Below, one piece after another: positions 53,916-61,987 of a stretch of DNA of 64,000 nt; position 1 is the first letter of the stretch; each line of letters begins with the position of its first letter. Origin of the DNA: Bacteroidales bacterium (GTDB lineage Bacteria > Bacteroidota > Bacteroidia > Bacteroidales > UBA1715). Both the position numbers and the translations under genes were made by a program. The stretch lies in contig JAKSUA010000002.1 of NCBI GenBank assembly GCA_024409235.1, forward strand, positions 128,385 to 192,384. Reading direction: 5' to 3'. Below the pieces are notes generated by a model, which was not told the DNA's origin, did no database searches, and worked only from the letters and a program-made list of their open reading frames with translations.

Positions 53916-53999
53916 TTGTTTTATTGAAAACTTCCGGAATTTTTCCGATTTTTTTTAATTTCCTCTTACATTTTCCAATTTTCGGCAGATGCATTATCT

Positions 54000-54342
54000 T
54001 TATAACCTCCGCGAAATGTGTTTAATATTGCGCAACATTTTTTCTTCATGTTTTTTATATTTCTTATCATAACCCCACAAACGCCAATAATAATTAAGTG
54101 AATCATAATCGTTTTTAGGAATCTTTAAATGTTCTATTCTTTTTGCAGATTTTCTAATTCGTGTTTTTTGTCGTACAGACCGTTTTTGTAACGTGTCTTT
54201 TCTTCGGTTTCAATTTTTAAGTTATTCTCCAAATCCGAAAGCATTTAAGTTAATGCGTCGTCAAGATTATTGCAGTCCGGATTCTTTTTTTGAACTCTGC
54301 AATTTTGTTGAATGTTTCCTGTTTGATTTTGATTTTTTCCAT
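54000..54342 (-). pseudogene. Remnant of a small unknown gene
   Basis: Three overlapping minus-strand frames read as one Lys/Glu-rich protein if two shifts at A runs and one stop are ignored: MEKIKIKQETFNKIAEF, then LENNLKIETEEKTRYKNG up to LENLQK, then RIEHLKIPKNDYDSLNYYW to KKHEEKMLRNIKHISRRL. The wording is protein-like but I recognise no family. Confidence 0.4.
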
Positions 54343-54370
54343 GTTTATATTGACTTTTATTTTTTTATTT

Positions 54371-54378
54371 TATATTTG
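54371..54378 (+). promoter_or_regulatory. Promoter -7 box TATATTTG, orphan
   Basis: Identical to the box used by both tRNA-Arg genes, but no gene follows; a terminator begins 39 nt later. Confidence 0.5.
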
Positions 54379-54384
54379 CATCGA

Positions 54385-54447
54385 CGTTGTGTGGCAGCTT
54401 GACCGCGAATTGACGTTAAAAGCACTTAATTTAAGTGCTTTTTTTAT
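54385..54447 (+). ncRNA. Possible small RNA or tRNA remnant
   Basis: Between the orphan TATATTTG box and a perfect terminator palindrome (AAAAGCACTTAA, complement TTAAGTGCTTTT, 54418-54443). The transcript would be about 60 nt. The terminator resembles that of tRNA-Arg(TCT), so this may be a tRNA cassette with most of its body deleted. Confidence 0.35.
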
Positions 54448-54674
54448 TGTTGTTTATTGGATTATGTTTTTTGTCATAATTCATTCACTCAAAAATTTCT
54501 GTAAATCAATACAATAAACATAATTGTTATAACAAAAACAAAGGGTTTTCGTTGCTCTAAACATTGGAAACCTAAACAAAAAAATTTGATTTTTTAAGTG
54601 TAAAAAACGGCTATAAAAATGCCACATAATTCTCAAATTACCGCTTTTTATATCTTTATTTGATAATTCAATTA

Positions 54675-54691
54675 TCGAATTCCTCCGGAGT
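54675..54691 (+). repeat. Partial tRNA 3' end copy, attR-like
   Basis: TCGAATTCCTCCGGAGT, a copy of the tRNA-Arg(ACG) T-arm/acceptor end with two changes. Confidence 0.65.
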
Positions 54692-54732
54692 AAAAAAAAC
54701 GCAAATAGCTGATAGCCATTTGCGTTTTTTTT
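54692..54732. terminator. Bidirectional terminator (recF operon)
   Basis: AAAAAAAACGCAAAT with exact complement, 11-nt loop; 12 nt past the recF stop on the minus strand. Confidence 0.8.
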
Positions 54733-54743
54733 ATGAGTTTCAT

Positions 54744-55844
54744 TTATAGAGGTTTCACAGCTCCACCGCTCTCTACATTCCAAAAGATTCCACTACTTTG
54801 TCTTATTTTAAAAACATCATGCAGAAGCATTTTGTCTGTATCTGTAATAAAAATTTGCCCAAAATCTTGTTTCTCAACAATATCAAAGATATTTTTCGCC
54901 CTCTGTTTATCTAGCTTATCAAATAAATCATCCAATAAAAGAATAGGTTTTTGACCATTTTTAAATTCTTTTATCAGCTGATATTGTGAAAATTTCAATG
55001 CCAATAAAAAAGATTTTTTTTGCCCTTGCGAAGCGACCGATTTCACTAAATTTCCATCGAAATAAAACTGTAAATCATCACGATGTATTCCTACGCTAGT
55101 ATATGTCAGAATTTTATCCTTCTCGAGATTTTTCGCCAACAGCGTTCTCATATCTCCTTTATCTAACTGAGATTCATAAGAAATTGTACATTCCTCAGTC
55201 TCTGCTATTTCCGAATAGAAAGAATTAGTCCGTTGCGAAAGTATCTCCACAACCTTTTTCCGTTCCTGATATATTGCAAGTCCCAGTATAGAAAGCTTCT
55301 CATCCAAGATAGACAAATACGTTTCATCAAAACCGCCCTCCTGTTTCAACAAAGAATTTCGTTGCTGCAACAATTTACTGTAAACTAACAAATTAGAAAA
55401 ATACTCACGATTATACATTGAAATAAATGTATCAAGGAATTTTCTTCGTTCTGAGCCACCCTCATTTATCAACGAAATATCCGAAGGAGAAACAAACACT
55501 AAAGGTAATATGCCAATATGATCTGAAAATCTTGTATATTTTTTTTCATTGCACTTTATTATCTTTGATTTATCATCCTGATTATAAGCACATGAAATCT
55601 TTAGTTGAACATCTTCCACATCATAATTTCCCTGTATAAGAAAAGACTTTTCACCATTCTTCACATTCGCTGCATCATTAGTCTGCAGAAAACTTTTGCA
55701 AAACGACAAATAGTAAATTGCATCTAAAATGTTAGTTTTCCCCACACCATTCATCCCTATCAAGCAATTGACAGTTTCGTTACACGAAAAAGACATTTCC
55801 TCGATATTTCGATAATGATATACAGATAAATTCTTAAGAATCAT
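54744..55844 (-). CDS. recF: DNA replication/repair protein RecF
   Basis: 366 residues from ATG 55844, the usual RecF start (MILKNLSVYHYRN); the frame stays open upstream into rnz but that is not coding here. Walker A GMNGVGKTN at 30-38, signature SQGQKKSFLLALKF and Walker B PILLLDDLFDKLD. RecF loads RecA at gaps with RecO and RecR. It starts one base after the rnz stop, so STAS-rnz-recF form one operon. Confidence 0.93.
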   Translation of the reverse strand: MILKNLSVYHYRNIEEMSFSCNETVNCLIGMNGVGKTNILDAIYYLSFCKSFLQTNDAANVKNGEKSFLIQGNYDVEDVQLKISCAYNQDDKSKIIKCNEKKYTRFSDHIGILPLVFVSPSDISLINEGGSERRKFLDTFISMYNREYFSNLLVYSKLLQQRNSLLKQEGGFDETYLSILDEKLSILGLAIYQERKKVVEILSQRTNSFYSEIAETEECTISYESQLDKGDMRTLLAKNLEKDKILTYTSVGIHRDDLQFYFDGNLVKSVASQGQKKSFLLALKFSQYQLIKEFKNGQKPILLLDDLFDKLDKQRAKNIFDIVEKQDFGQIFITDTDKMLLHDVFKIRQSSGIFWNVESGGAVKPL

Positions 55845-55845
55845 A

Positions 55846-56799
55846 CTATAACGACTTCGGTTGCCATAAACAATATGGCGGTTTATTAACAGTGTACGAA
55901 TATAAATCCGAAGCGAGTTCCGTATTTTCAAATACTTCCGTAGCTTCTTCCCTATGGCCATCCAATGACTTATAGCGTGCCGAATAGTGGCCAATTATCA
56001 ACTTTTCTGCATTTGCAAGTTTTGCACATTCTGCGGCCTGCCTTGCCGTTGAATGAAAAGTTTCTTTTGCCAAATCTGAATAATTCTGCAAAAAAGTTGC
56101 TTCATGATACATCAAACGAACATTTTTGATGTATTCTGCAATTTCTGGTTTAAAAACAGTATCTGCAATATACGCATACGAGAATGCCGGTTTCGGATCA
56201 GTTGTCAATTCCGTATTTGCAATCACCGTACCGTCACATAAGGTGTAATCCGCACCTTGTTTTATGCTTTTTACATCTTCTATACTAATATTATACTGAG
56301 ATATTGCAGCCTTCTTTATATTTCGTTCACGCTCATTTTCAGCGAAATAAAATCCCCAGCAGTCTATTCTATGAGACAGATAAATTGAATAGATTTTATA
56401 ATTCTTCTTTTCTTCAATACATGCAAACGGTTCTTTGGGTAATTCCTTGAAAAAAAGCGGAAATTTCAGATTTTGTTCTTCACAACGAAAATGAAACCGT
56501 ACAATTTCTTCCAACCCCTTCGGACCATAGATTACCAACGGGGTTTTGCGTCCAGTAAGATTCAGCGAAGCCAAAAGACCAAAAATCCCATAATAATGGT
56601 CACCATGCAAATGAGATATGAAGATTACGTTTATATTTTCAAAAGGAACTTTTGCACGTCGAAGCTGCATTTGCGTTCCCTCTCCGCAATCCAACAAGAA
56701 ATATTTCCCTAACGCATGAAATATTTGAGACGACGGAAAACGTAATGAATTTGGAGTTGCTGAACTACAACCTAATACGGTGAGTGAATAATCCTCCAT
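55846..56799 (-). CDS. rnz: Ribonuclease Z
   Basis: 317 residues, metallo-beta-lactamase fold. LGCSSATPNSLRFPSS, LLDCGEGTQMQLRRA, zinc motif HLHGDH with His63, His65, Asp67 and His68, HEATF and the end HYSARY. It removes tRNA 3' trailers; relevant because tRNA-Arg(TCT) in this window lacks an encoded CCA. 3 nt after the STAS gene. Confidence 0.95.
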   Translation of the reverse strand: MEDYSLTVLGCSSATPNSLRFPSSQIFHALGKYFLLDCGEGTQMQLRRAKVPFENINVIFISHLHGDHYYGIFGLLASLNLTGRKTPLVIYGPKGLEEIVRFHFRCEEQNLKFPLFFKELPKEPFACIEEKKNYKIYSIYLSHRIDCWGFYFAENERERNIKKAAISQYNISIEDVKSIKQGADYTLCDGTVIANTELTTDPKPAFSYAYIADTVFKPEIAEYIKNVRLMYHEATFLQNYSDLAKETFHSTARQAAECAKLANAEKLIIGHYSARYKSLDGHREEATEVFENTELASDLYSYTVNKPPYCLWQPKSL

Positions 56800-56802
56800 G
56801 TA

Positions 56803-57150
56803 TTAATCGTTTTGCAGAAAATCCTCTGCTTTTTCCTTATTTGCCACGATATTCAGCACAGATTCAAGCTGCGAGATTGTAATCAAACGATCGACAGCTT
56901 CCTGTAAACCACAAAGGACAAACAAACCTCCAGAATTCTTACACAAACGATTTGCGACCAAAATTGCACTCAAACCTGACGAATCACAATAGGAACAATT
57001 CGACAAATCAAGAACGATATTCTTTTCTCTGTTTCCGTTCAATTGAACAAAATCAGATTTCAAAGGAGTCGCAATCTGAATGTCCAAACGTTCTGCAAGA
57101 ACCTCTACCAAGGTATAAGTTGAATGCTTTGTAATTTTACAGTAATCCAT
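56803..57150 (-). CDS. STAS domain protein (anti-sigma factor antagonist-like)
   Basis: 115 residues making one STAS domain: VEVLAERLDIQIATPLKSDF, IVLDLSNCSYCDSSGLSAILVANRL with the phosphorylatable Ser57/Ser58 motif DSSGL. Such proteins switch partners by phosphorylation; no kinase or sigma factor gene is in the window. First gene of the operon. Confidence 0.85.
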   Translation of the reverse strand: MDYCKITKHSTYTLVEVLAERLDIQIATPLKSDFVQLNGNREKNIVLDLSNCSYCDSSGLSAILVANRLCKNSGGLFVLCGLQEAVDRLITISQLESVLNIVANKEKAEDFLQND

Positions 57151-57194
57151 CGCAAAAAGAATTTAGTGAAAAACAAATAAATTTTGTTTTACTG

Positions 57195-57202
57195 CAAATA
57201 TA
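57195..57202 (-). promoter_or_regulatory. Promoter -7 box TATATTTG (STAS-rnz-recF)
   Basis: Minus-strand TATATTTG 44 nt before the STAS gene ATG. Confidence 0.6.
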
Positions 57203-57258
57203 TCATTTTTTCAAAACAAAAAAGGAGACGATTACAGAAATAACAACGATTAGCGTTT

Positions 57259-57266
57259 TATCTTTG
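57259..57266 (+). promoter_or_regulatory. Promoter -7 box TATCTTTG (fucosidase)
   Basis: TATCTTTG 18 nt before ATG 57285. It overlaps an in-frame TTG at 57264, ruling that start out. Confidence 0.6.
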
Positions 57267-57284
57267 CAAAAACAATTTCGAACA

Positions 57285-58637
57285 ATGAAAAAAAACATTG
57301 CAGTTACCATTTTGTTGATTTTCTGCATAGGAAACGCTTTTACTCAAACAAAGAATTACATCGTTCCTGAAAAGATGAACTGGTGGTACAACTCACGCTT
57401 CGGAATGTTCATCCATTTAGGTTCATATTCATATTACGGACACGGGGAATGGTGCATGTACAACGAAAACTGGACAAAAGAAGACTATCAAAATAAAATC
57501 ACAAAACGTTTTAATCCCGTGAATTTCAATGCGGAACAGATTGTTTCGTTAGCAAAACAAGCCGGAATGAAATATATTATCATAACAGCAAAACATCACG
57601 AAGGTTTCTGCATGTGGGAAACAAACGTTAATGATTTTAAAGATTACACAGGAACAACAAATTTTGACTTATATCACTTTCTTGGTTTCCAGCGTGATTT
57701 ACTAATGGAACTCAAAAATGAATGCGACAAACAAGGATTATATTTCGGACTCTACTACTCTATTCTGGATTGGAACCATCGTTCTCAATATAAACAAAAC
57801 TATTGGTCGGAACTTTACTCATTAGAAGTCAAAGATTCATTTGTCGAAGCCGAAAAAGAACAGATAAAAGAACTTATAGAACGCTATCACCCAAGCATAC
57901 TTTGGTTTGACGGAGACTGGTGCGAAGTAAAAGACTCTGCAACAACATTTTATTGGTGGCAGAAACAAGATGCAATCAATTTGCAAAGTTATATTTTATC
58001 AATAGATTCCACAATTATCATTAATGAAAGAATTAAAAGAAATTTAGGTTTAGGAGACTTCATCTGCTCCGAAGAAAAAATTCCATCAAAGCCTTTGGAA
58101 CGCCAATGGGAAACCTGTCAAACAATGAATTCGAGCTGGGGATTCGACTCAACAAAAATCAACAATTACAGAAGTCCTGACACACTAATTCATGAAATAG
58201 AAGCTATTGCCAGCCTTGATGGAAATTATCTTCTAAACATAGCTCCTAAAGGCGACGGTTCCTTGTGCGAAAAGGATGTCTCAAATCTATTATCTATCGG
58301 AGAATGGATGAATAAATACGGAGAATCAATCTACTGTACTACACGAAATCCTTTTTCAACAAAACCGTCATGGGGATTTTACACAAAAAAAGAAGGCAAA
58401 CTATATTGCCATATAACAGCCCCAAACTACTGGAACAATATTGGATACATCTGCGTTCCTGAAATGCAGAATAAAATCAAGAAAGTTTACGAATTAAGCA
58501 AGCCTGAGAAGCTCTTAGCCTTCAAAACAAATGAAAAAGAACATCAAACCTATATATTATTAAAATCATTAGCAAAACCAGACAAAACATCATCTGTGAT
58601 TGTTATTGAAGTTGAAGGTACCCCTACTGAGAAATGA
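57285..58637 (+). CDS. GH29 alpha-L-fucosidase
   Basis: 450 residues with a signal peptide (ending NAFTQ). GH29 blocks: WWYNSRFGMFIHLGSYSYYGHGEW, YIIITAKHHEGFCMWET, GLYFGLYYSILDW and the nucleophile Asp in PSILWFDGDW; GNYLLNIAPKGDG follows. It removes alpha-L-fucose from host or plant glycans in the periplasm or at the surface. No fucose metabolism genes nearby. Overlaps the adenosyltransferase gene by 4 bp (ATGA). Confidence 0.93.
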   Translation: MKKNIAVTILLIFCIGNAFTQTKNYIVPEKMNWWYNSRFGMFIHLGSYSYYGHGEWCMYNENWTKEDYQNKITKRFNPVNFNAEQIVSLAKQAGMKYIIITAKHHEGFCMWETNVNDFKDYTGTTNFDLYHFLGFQRDLLMELKNECDKQGLYFGLYYSILDWNHRSQYKQNYWSELYSLEVKDSFVEAEKEQIKELIERYHPSILWFDGDWCEVKDSATTFYWWQKQDAINLQSYILSIDSTIIINERIKRNLGLGDFICSEEKIPSKPLERQWETCQTMNSSWGFDSTKINNYRSPDTLIHEIEAIASLDGNYLLNIAPKGDGSLCEKDVSNLLSIGEWMNKYGESIYCTTRNPFSTKPSWGFYTKKEGKLYCHITAPNYWNNIGYICVPEMQNKIKKVYELSKPEKLLAFKTNEKEHQTYILLKSLAKPDKTSSVIVIEVEGTPTEK

Positions 58638-59179
58638 AAATATACACAAAAACCGGAGACAACGGAACCACAAGCCTTATTGGAGGAACGCGAGTATCAA
58701 AAAGTGACAAACGAATCGAAGCTTACGGAACAATAGATGAATTAAATTCGTACATTGGACTTATCAGAGACTTATACAACAACAACGAGACAAGCGCTCA
58801 ACTTCTTGATATTCAAAACAAATTATTCATTGTTGGTTCAACAATAGCAAACGAAAAACCTGAAACGATTAAATTACCAACAATTGAAGAAAAAGACATC
58901 ATTGACATCGAAAGATTCATAGATAACATTAACAAAGATTTACCGGAAATTAAAACATTTATCATTCCCGGCGGACATCATATCTCTTCTTTCTGCCAAA
59001 TTGCAAGAACAAAGTGCAGAAAAGCAGAAAGAATACTTGCAGAACCAGATGCAAGCAATCTGCAAATTAGGTTATCAACAACCTATTTAAACCGCCTAAG
59101 CGACTACCTATTTGTGTTAGCGAGAAAAGTTCTTAAAGATTTCAACAAAAGCGAAATTCTATGGAATCCCACTTTGTAA
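58634..59179 (+). CDS. Corrinoid adenosyltransferase, PduO type
   Basis: 181 residues. N-terminal MKIYTKTGDNGTTSLIGGTRVSKSDKRIEAYGTIDELNSYIG binds ATP; FIIPGGHH and the Arg/Cys helix ARTKCRKAERIL complete the family pattern, ending LSDYLFVLARKV. It adds the adenosyl group of ATP to cob(I)alamin. Translationally coupled to the fucosidase, an unexpected partner. Confidence 0.94.
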   Translation: MKIYTKTGDNGTTSLIGGTRVSKSDKRIEAYGTIDELNSYIGLIRDLYNNNETSAQLLDIQNKLFIVGSTIANEKPETIKLPTIEEKDIIDIERFIDNINKDLPEIKTFIIPGGHHISSFCQIARTKCRKAERILAEPDASNLQIRLSTTYLNRLSDYLFVLARKVLKDFNKSEILWNPTL

Positions 59180-59248
59180 ATTCTATAAAATTCTTTTTAT
59201 TCGCAGAAAATTAAATAGAATAAATAACACTAAAATTTATATCAAACT

Positions 59249-59470
59249 ATGTATTGGACACTAGAATTAGCTTCTAAATTGGAAGATGCCCCATGGCCAG
59301 CAACCAAAGAAGAATTAATTGATTTTGCAATTCGTTCGGGAGCACCTCAAGAAGTAATTGAAAATCTTAACGAAATAGAAGACGAAGGCGAAGTTTACGA
59401 AAGTATTGAAGAAATTTGGCCAGATTATCCAAGCAAAGAAGATTTTCTTTTCAACGAAGATGAATATTAA
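59249..59470 (+). CDS. DUF2795 domain protein
   Basis: 73 residues, strongly acidic. MYWTLELASKLEDAPWPATKEELIDFAIRSGAPQEVIENL is the DUF2795 core, with an acidic tail EEIWPDYPSKEDFLFNEDEY. Function unknown; the family is common and highly conserved in Bacteroidota. Own terminator downstream. Confidence 0.85.
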   Translation: MYWTLELASKLEDAPWPATKEELIDFAIRSGAPQEVIENLNEIEDEGEVYESIEEIWPDYPSKEDFLFNEDEY

Positions 59471-59478
59471 TCATTAAT

Positions 59479-59509
59479 AAAAAAGGCAGCCAAAAAGGTT
59501 GCCTTTTTT
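59479..59509. terminator. Bidirectional terminator
   Basis: AAAAAAGGCAGCC with GGTTGCCTTTTTT (one mismatch) between convergent DUF2795 and era genes. Confidence 0.8.
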
Positions 59510-59530
59510 ATTATTTACTTATCTGAGATT

Positions 59531-60430
59531 TTATTTTTCATCGTCTTTCAACAAGTAACCGAACTGTCGAAGGTCTTTGGTATTGTTACGCCAGTCTTTT
59601 TCAACCTTCACAAACAAATCGAGATAGATTCCCTTTCCTACAAATTCCTCTATATCCTTTCTTGCTTCCATTCCTAAGCGCTTAATTCCCTCGCCTTTCT
59701 TTCCTATAATGATACCTTTTTGAGAATCACGTGCAACGTTTATTACTGCTCGTATATGAACATTTTTAGGAGCTTCCTCATATTGTTCAACAACAACCTC
59801 ACAAGAATATGGAATTTCCTTACTATACAATTTCAATATTTTTTCACGAATAATCTCCGAGACAAAAAAACGCATCGGTTTGTCTGTCAACGCATCCTGG
59901 TCATAATAGGGTTCGCCTTCTGGTAACAAAGCAATTATTCGCTTCATTATATAGTCAATATTGAACTTATTGAGAGCCGAGCAAGGAATTATTTCTGCTT
60001 TAGGAAGCTGCTCTTCCCAATATTGAACAAGACTGACAAGCTTTTCTTGGTCAATCAAATCAATTTTGTTAATCACTAACAAAACAGGAACATGATCCAT
60101 TTTCTTTACCTTTCCAAGAAAATCCGCATTTTTATCTGCAGTTTCCTGTACATCAGTTATATAAAGGATTTCGTCTGCATCCACAAGAGCAGATTCTGAA
60201 AATTTCAGCATAGATTCCTGCAATTTGTATGCAGGTTTCAAAACGCCAGGCGTATCTGAAAAAACAATCTGATGATTATCACCATTTACAATACCCAAAA
60301 TACGATGACGTGTTGTCTGCGATTTTGAAGTCACAATAGACAATCGTTCGCCGACAAGCTCATTCATCAATGTTGACTTGCCAACATTTGGGTTTCCTAC
60401 AATATTTACAAATCCTGATTTAAAAGCCAT
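59531..60430 (-). CDS. era: GTPase Era
   Basis: 299 residues from ATG 60430, which overlaps the rluB stop by one base (TAATG). G1 VGNPNVGKST, G3 FSDTPGV, G4 VINKIDLI, and a C-terminal KH domain (GIIIGKKGEGIKRLGMEARKDIEEFVG). It matures 16S rRNA in the 30S subunit. Coupled to a pseudouridine synthase, so both genes concern ribosomal RNA. Confidence 0.96.
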   Translation of the reverse strand: MAFKSGFVNIVGNPNVGKSTLMNELVGERLSIVTSKSQTTRHRILGIVNGDNHQIVFSDTPGVLKPAYKLQESMLKFSESALVDADEILYITDVQETADKNADFLGKVKKMDHVPVLLVINKIDLIDQEKLVSLVQYWEEQLPKAEIIPCSALNKFNIDYIMKRIIALLPEGEPYYDQDALTDKPMRFFVSEIIREKILKLYSKEIPYSCEVVVEQYEEAPKNVHIRAVINVARDSQKGIIIGKKGEGIKRLGMEARKDIEEFVGKGIYLDLFVKVEKDWRNNTKDLRQFGYLLKDDEK

Positions 60431-61833
60431 TATGCGTATGCTCCACGTTTCAAAATTGCCACCTCTTTTTGAGTCAAATAACGCCAATGACCTCGAGGTA
60501 AATCTTTTTTAGTTAATCCTGCAAAATATACACGGTCAAGTTTTTCAACCTGATAACCATATTTTTCAAAAATACGACGGACAACATGGTACAATCCAGA
60601 GTGAATTTGTATTCCAACCTGATTTCTTTCGCCATCGACATATTGAATATCATCTACATCTATATGTCCACCTTTTATCTCTGTTCCGTCTTCAGTTACA
60701 ACAGCATCTAAATCTACTCCATTGTCACGAATTGCTTCAAAATCTTCCGGAGACAAATTCTTGTTTAAGAACACATGATAGATTTTCATTTTGTTATAAC
60801 GAGGATGAGTTAGACGTTCAATTAAATCTCCATCGTTTGTAAGCAACATTACACCTGTTGTGTCACGGTCCAAACGGCCTACATTCTTCACCTCAACGTC
60901 TGTTTTCACATAATCAAAGATTGTACGTCTTCCCATATCATCCGATTTAGTTGATATACAATCTTTTGGCTTATTAAAAACCACATACACACGTCTTTGC
61001 GAAGTAAGCTTTTTACCATCCATAACCACCTCGTCGCCGGGGAAAACCTTAGTAGAAAAGTCTGTAATCTTTTTTCCATTCACCATAATTTTTCCTGCAG
61101 CGATCAAATCGTCTGCTGCCCTACGCGAACACACACCAGCCTGCGAAATGAATCTATTCAAGCGATATCCTTCTGCTTCCGTTGCAGGGCGTTTTATTTC
61201 AATTTCAGGTTCCTGAGGAACAGAATCCATTACCACCATTTCCTCATCATTCCATTCATCATCGAAATTACGGGAAATAATACTTTTTTCTATTGAAGTG
61301 TAATCGGTTGGATTTTCGTAATTCTTAACAAATTTTCTAGGCTTTGAATCCTGAAAACGGCGAGGGCGAAAATCTTTTCTTTCACCATTTTCATTATCGA
61401 ACTTACGATAGCCTCTTCTTTCTTCAGAATCGAAACGACGAGGTTGAAAATCACCATCAAAACTACGACGTGGTCTGTCATCGAAACGACGTGGTTTAAA
61501 TTCTCTTCTTTCCTCTGAATCACTATTAAATCTTCTTGGTTTACGTTCATCTGAATTAAATCTGTCAAATCGTTTTTCATCATCAAAACGACGACGAGGT
61601 TTATCATCATTAAAACGGCGAGGTTTAAATTCTCTATTTTCTCCTTCGAAATTTCTTGGTTTTGAAAAACGAGGACGTTCAAAATCATCACCTTCATCTC
61701 TTCTGAACGGCTTTCTTTCTCTATTAAAAGACCGTTCACGTGAATTCCAATCCCTACGGGTTCTATCGCTACCTCTTCCACCAAAAGGTTTACGTCCACC
61801 GCGTGACTCGAATTGTTTTTCGTTGTTTTCCAT
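60430..61833 (-). CDS. RluB-type 23S rRNA pseudouridine synthase with Arg-rich extension
   Basis: 467 residues. Residues 1 to about 180 are a disordered Arg/Phe/Asp/Gly-rich region with short repeats of the FKPRRF(N/D)D type. An S4 domain follows (YRLNRFISQAGVCSRRAADDLIAAGKIMVNG), then the RsuA/RluB catalytic domain with Asp in GRLDRDTTGVMLLTNDG and the end GHWRYLTQKEVAILK. It makes one pseudouridine in 23S rRNA (or 16S in the RsuA case). The extension may bind RNA or promote condensates; inference. Confidence 0.9.
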   Translation of the reverse strand: MENNEKQFESRGGRKPFGGRGSDRTRRDWNSRERSFNRERKPFRRDEGDDFERPRFSKPRNFEGENREFKPRRFNDDKPRRRFDDEKRFDRFNSDERKPRRFNSDSEERREFKPRRFDDRPRRSFDGDFQPRRFDSEERRGYRKFDNENGERKDFRPRRFQDSKPRKFVKNYENPTDYTSIEKSIISRNFDDEWNDEEMVVMDSVPQEPEIEIKRPATEAEGYRLNRFISQAGVCSRRAADDLIAAGKIMVNGKKITDFSTKVFPGDEVVMDGKKLTSQRRVYVVFNKPKDCISTKSDDMGRRTIFDYVKTDVEVKNVGRLDRDTTGVMLLTNDGDLIERLTHPRYNKMKIYHVFLNKNLSPEDFEAIRDNGVDLDAVVTEDGTEIKGGHIDVDDIQYVDGERNQVGIQIHSGLYHVVRRIFEKYGYQVEKLDRVYFAGLTKKDLPRGHWRYLTQKEVAILKRGAYA

Positions 61834-61854
61834 ACCGAATATTTTTTAAGTGTG

Positions 61855-61862
61855 CAAAGATA
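61855..61862 (-). promoter_or_regulatory. Promoter -7 box TATCTTTG (rluB-era)
   Basis: Minus-strand TATCTTTG 21 nt before the ATG of the pseudouridine synthase gene. Confidence 0.6.
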
Positions 61863-61963
61863 TAAAAAAAGCATAACGCACGTTATTTCAAGGAAAAATT
61901 ACACTGCTCGCCATGAAAATTGACTTCGTTATTTTTAAAATCTCTTTTTTAGCTTAAAATTCT

Positions 61964-61971
61964 TATTTTTG
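61964..61971 (+). promoter_or_regulatory. Promoter -7 box TATTTTTG (der)
   Basis: TATTTTTG 16 nt before the der ATG. Confidence 0.6.
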
Positions 61972-61987
61972 CGAAAAATAAAGATCA

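Larger units (their letters stand above)
53872..54691. other. Decayed insert at tRNA-Arg(ACG)
   Basis: An 820-bp AT-rich stretch bounded by the tRNA 3' end and its partial copy, each followed by a similar A..CGC / GCG..T hairpin. No integrase or other intact gene. It contains a decayed minus-strand reading frame (54000-54342) and a promoter-terminator cassette (54371-54447). Best explained as the remnant of an integrated element; apart from these items I see nothing in it. Confidence 0.55.

Noticed and set aside
54193..54517. Two overlapping plus-strand frames of 69 and 75 codons
   Set aside because: Phe/Leu-rich with no start context; they run opposite the decayed minus-strand gene and over the promoter-terminator cassette.
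54481..54783. 100-codon minus-strand frame at the right side of the tRNA-bounded insert
   Set aside because: It crosses the terminator and the recF end, has no promoter and no recognisable protein features.
58600..58640. Cobalamin riboswitch for the adenosyltransferase
   Set aside because: The gene overlaps the fucosidase by 4 bp and there is no leader space for a riboswitch.
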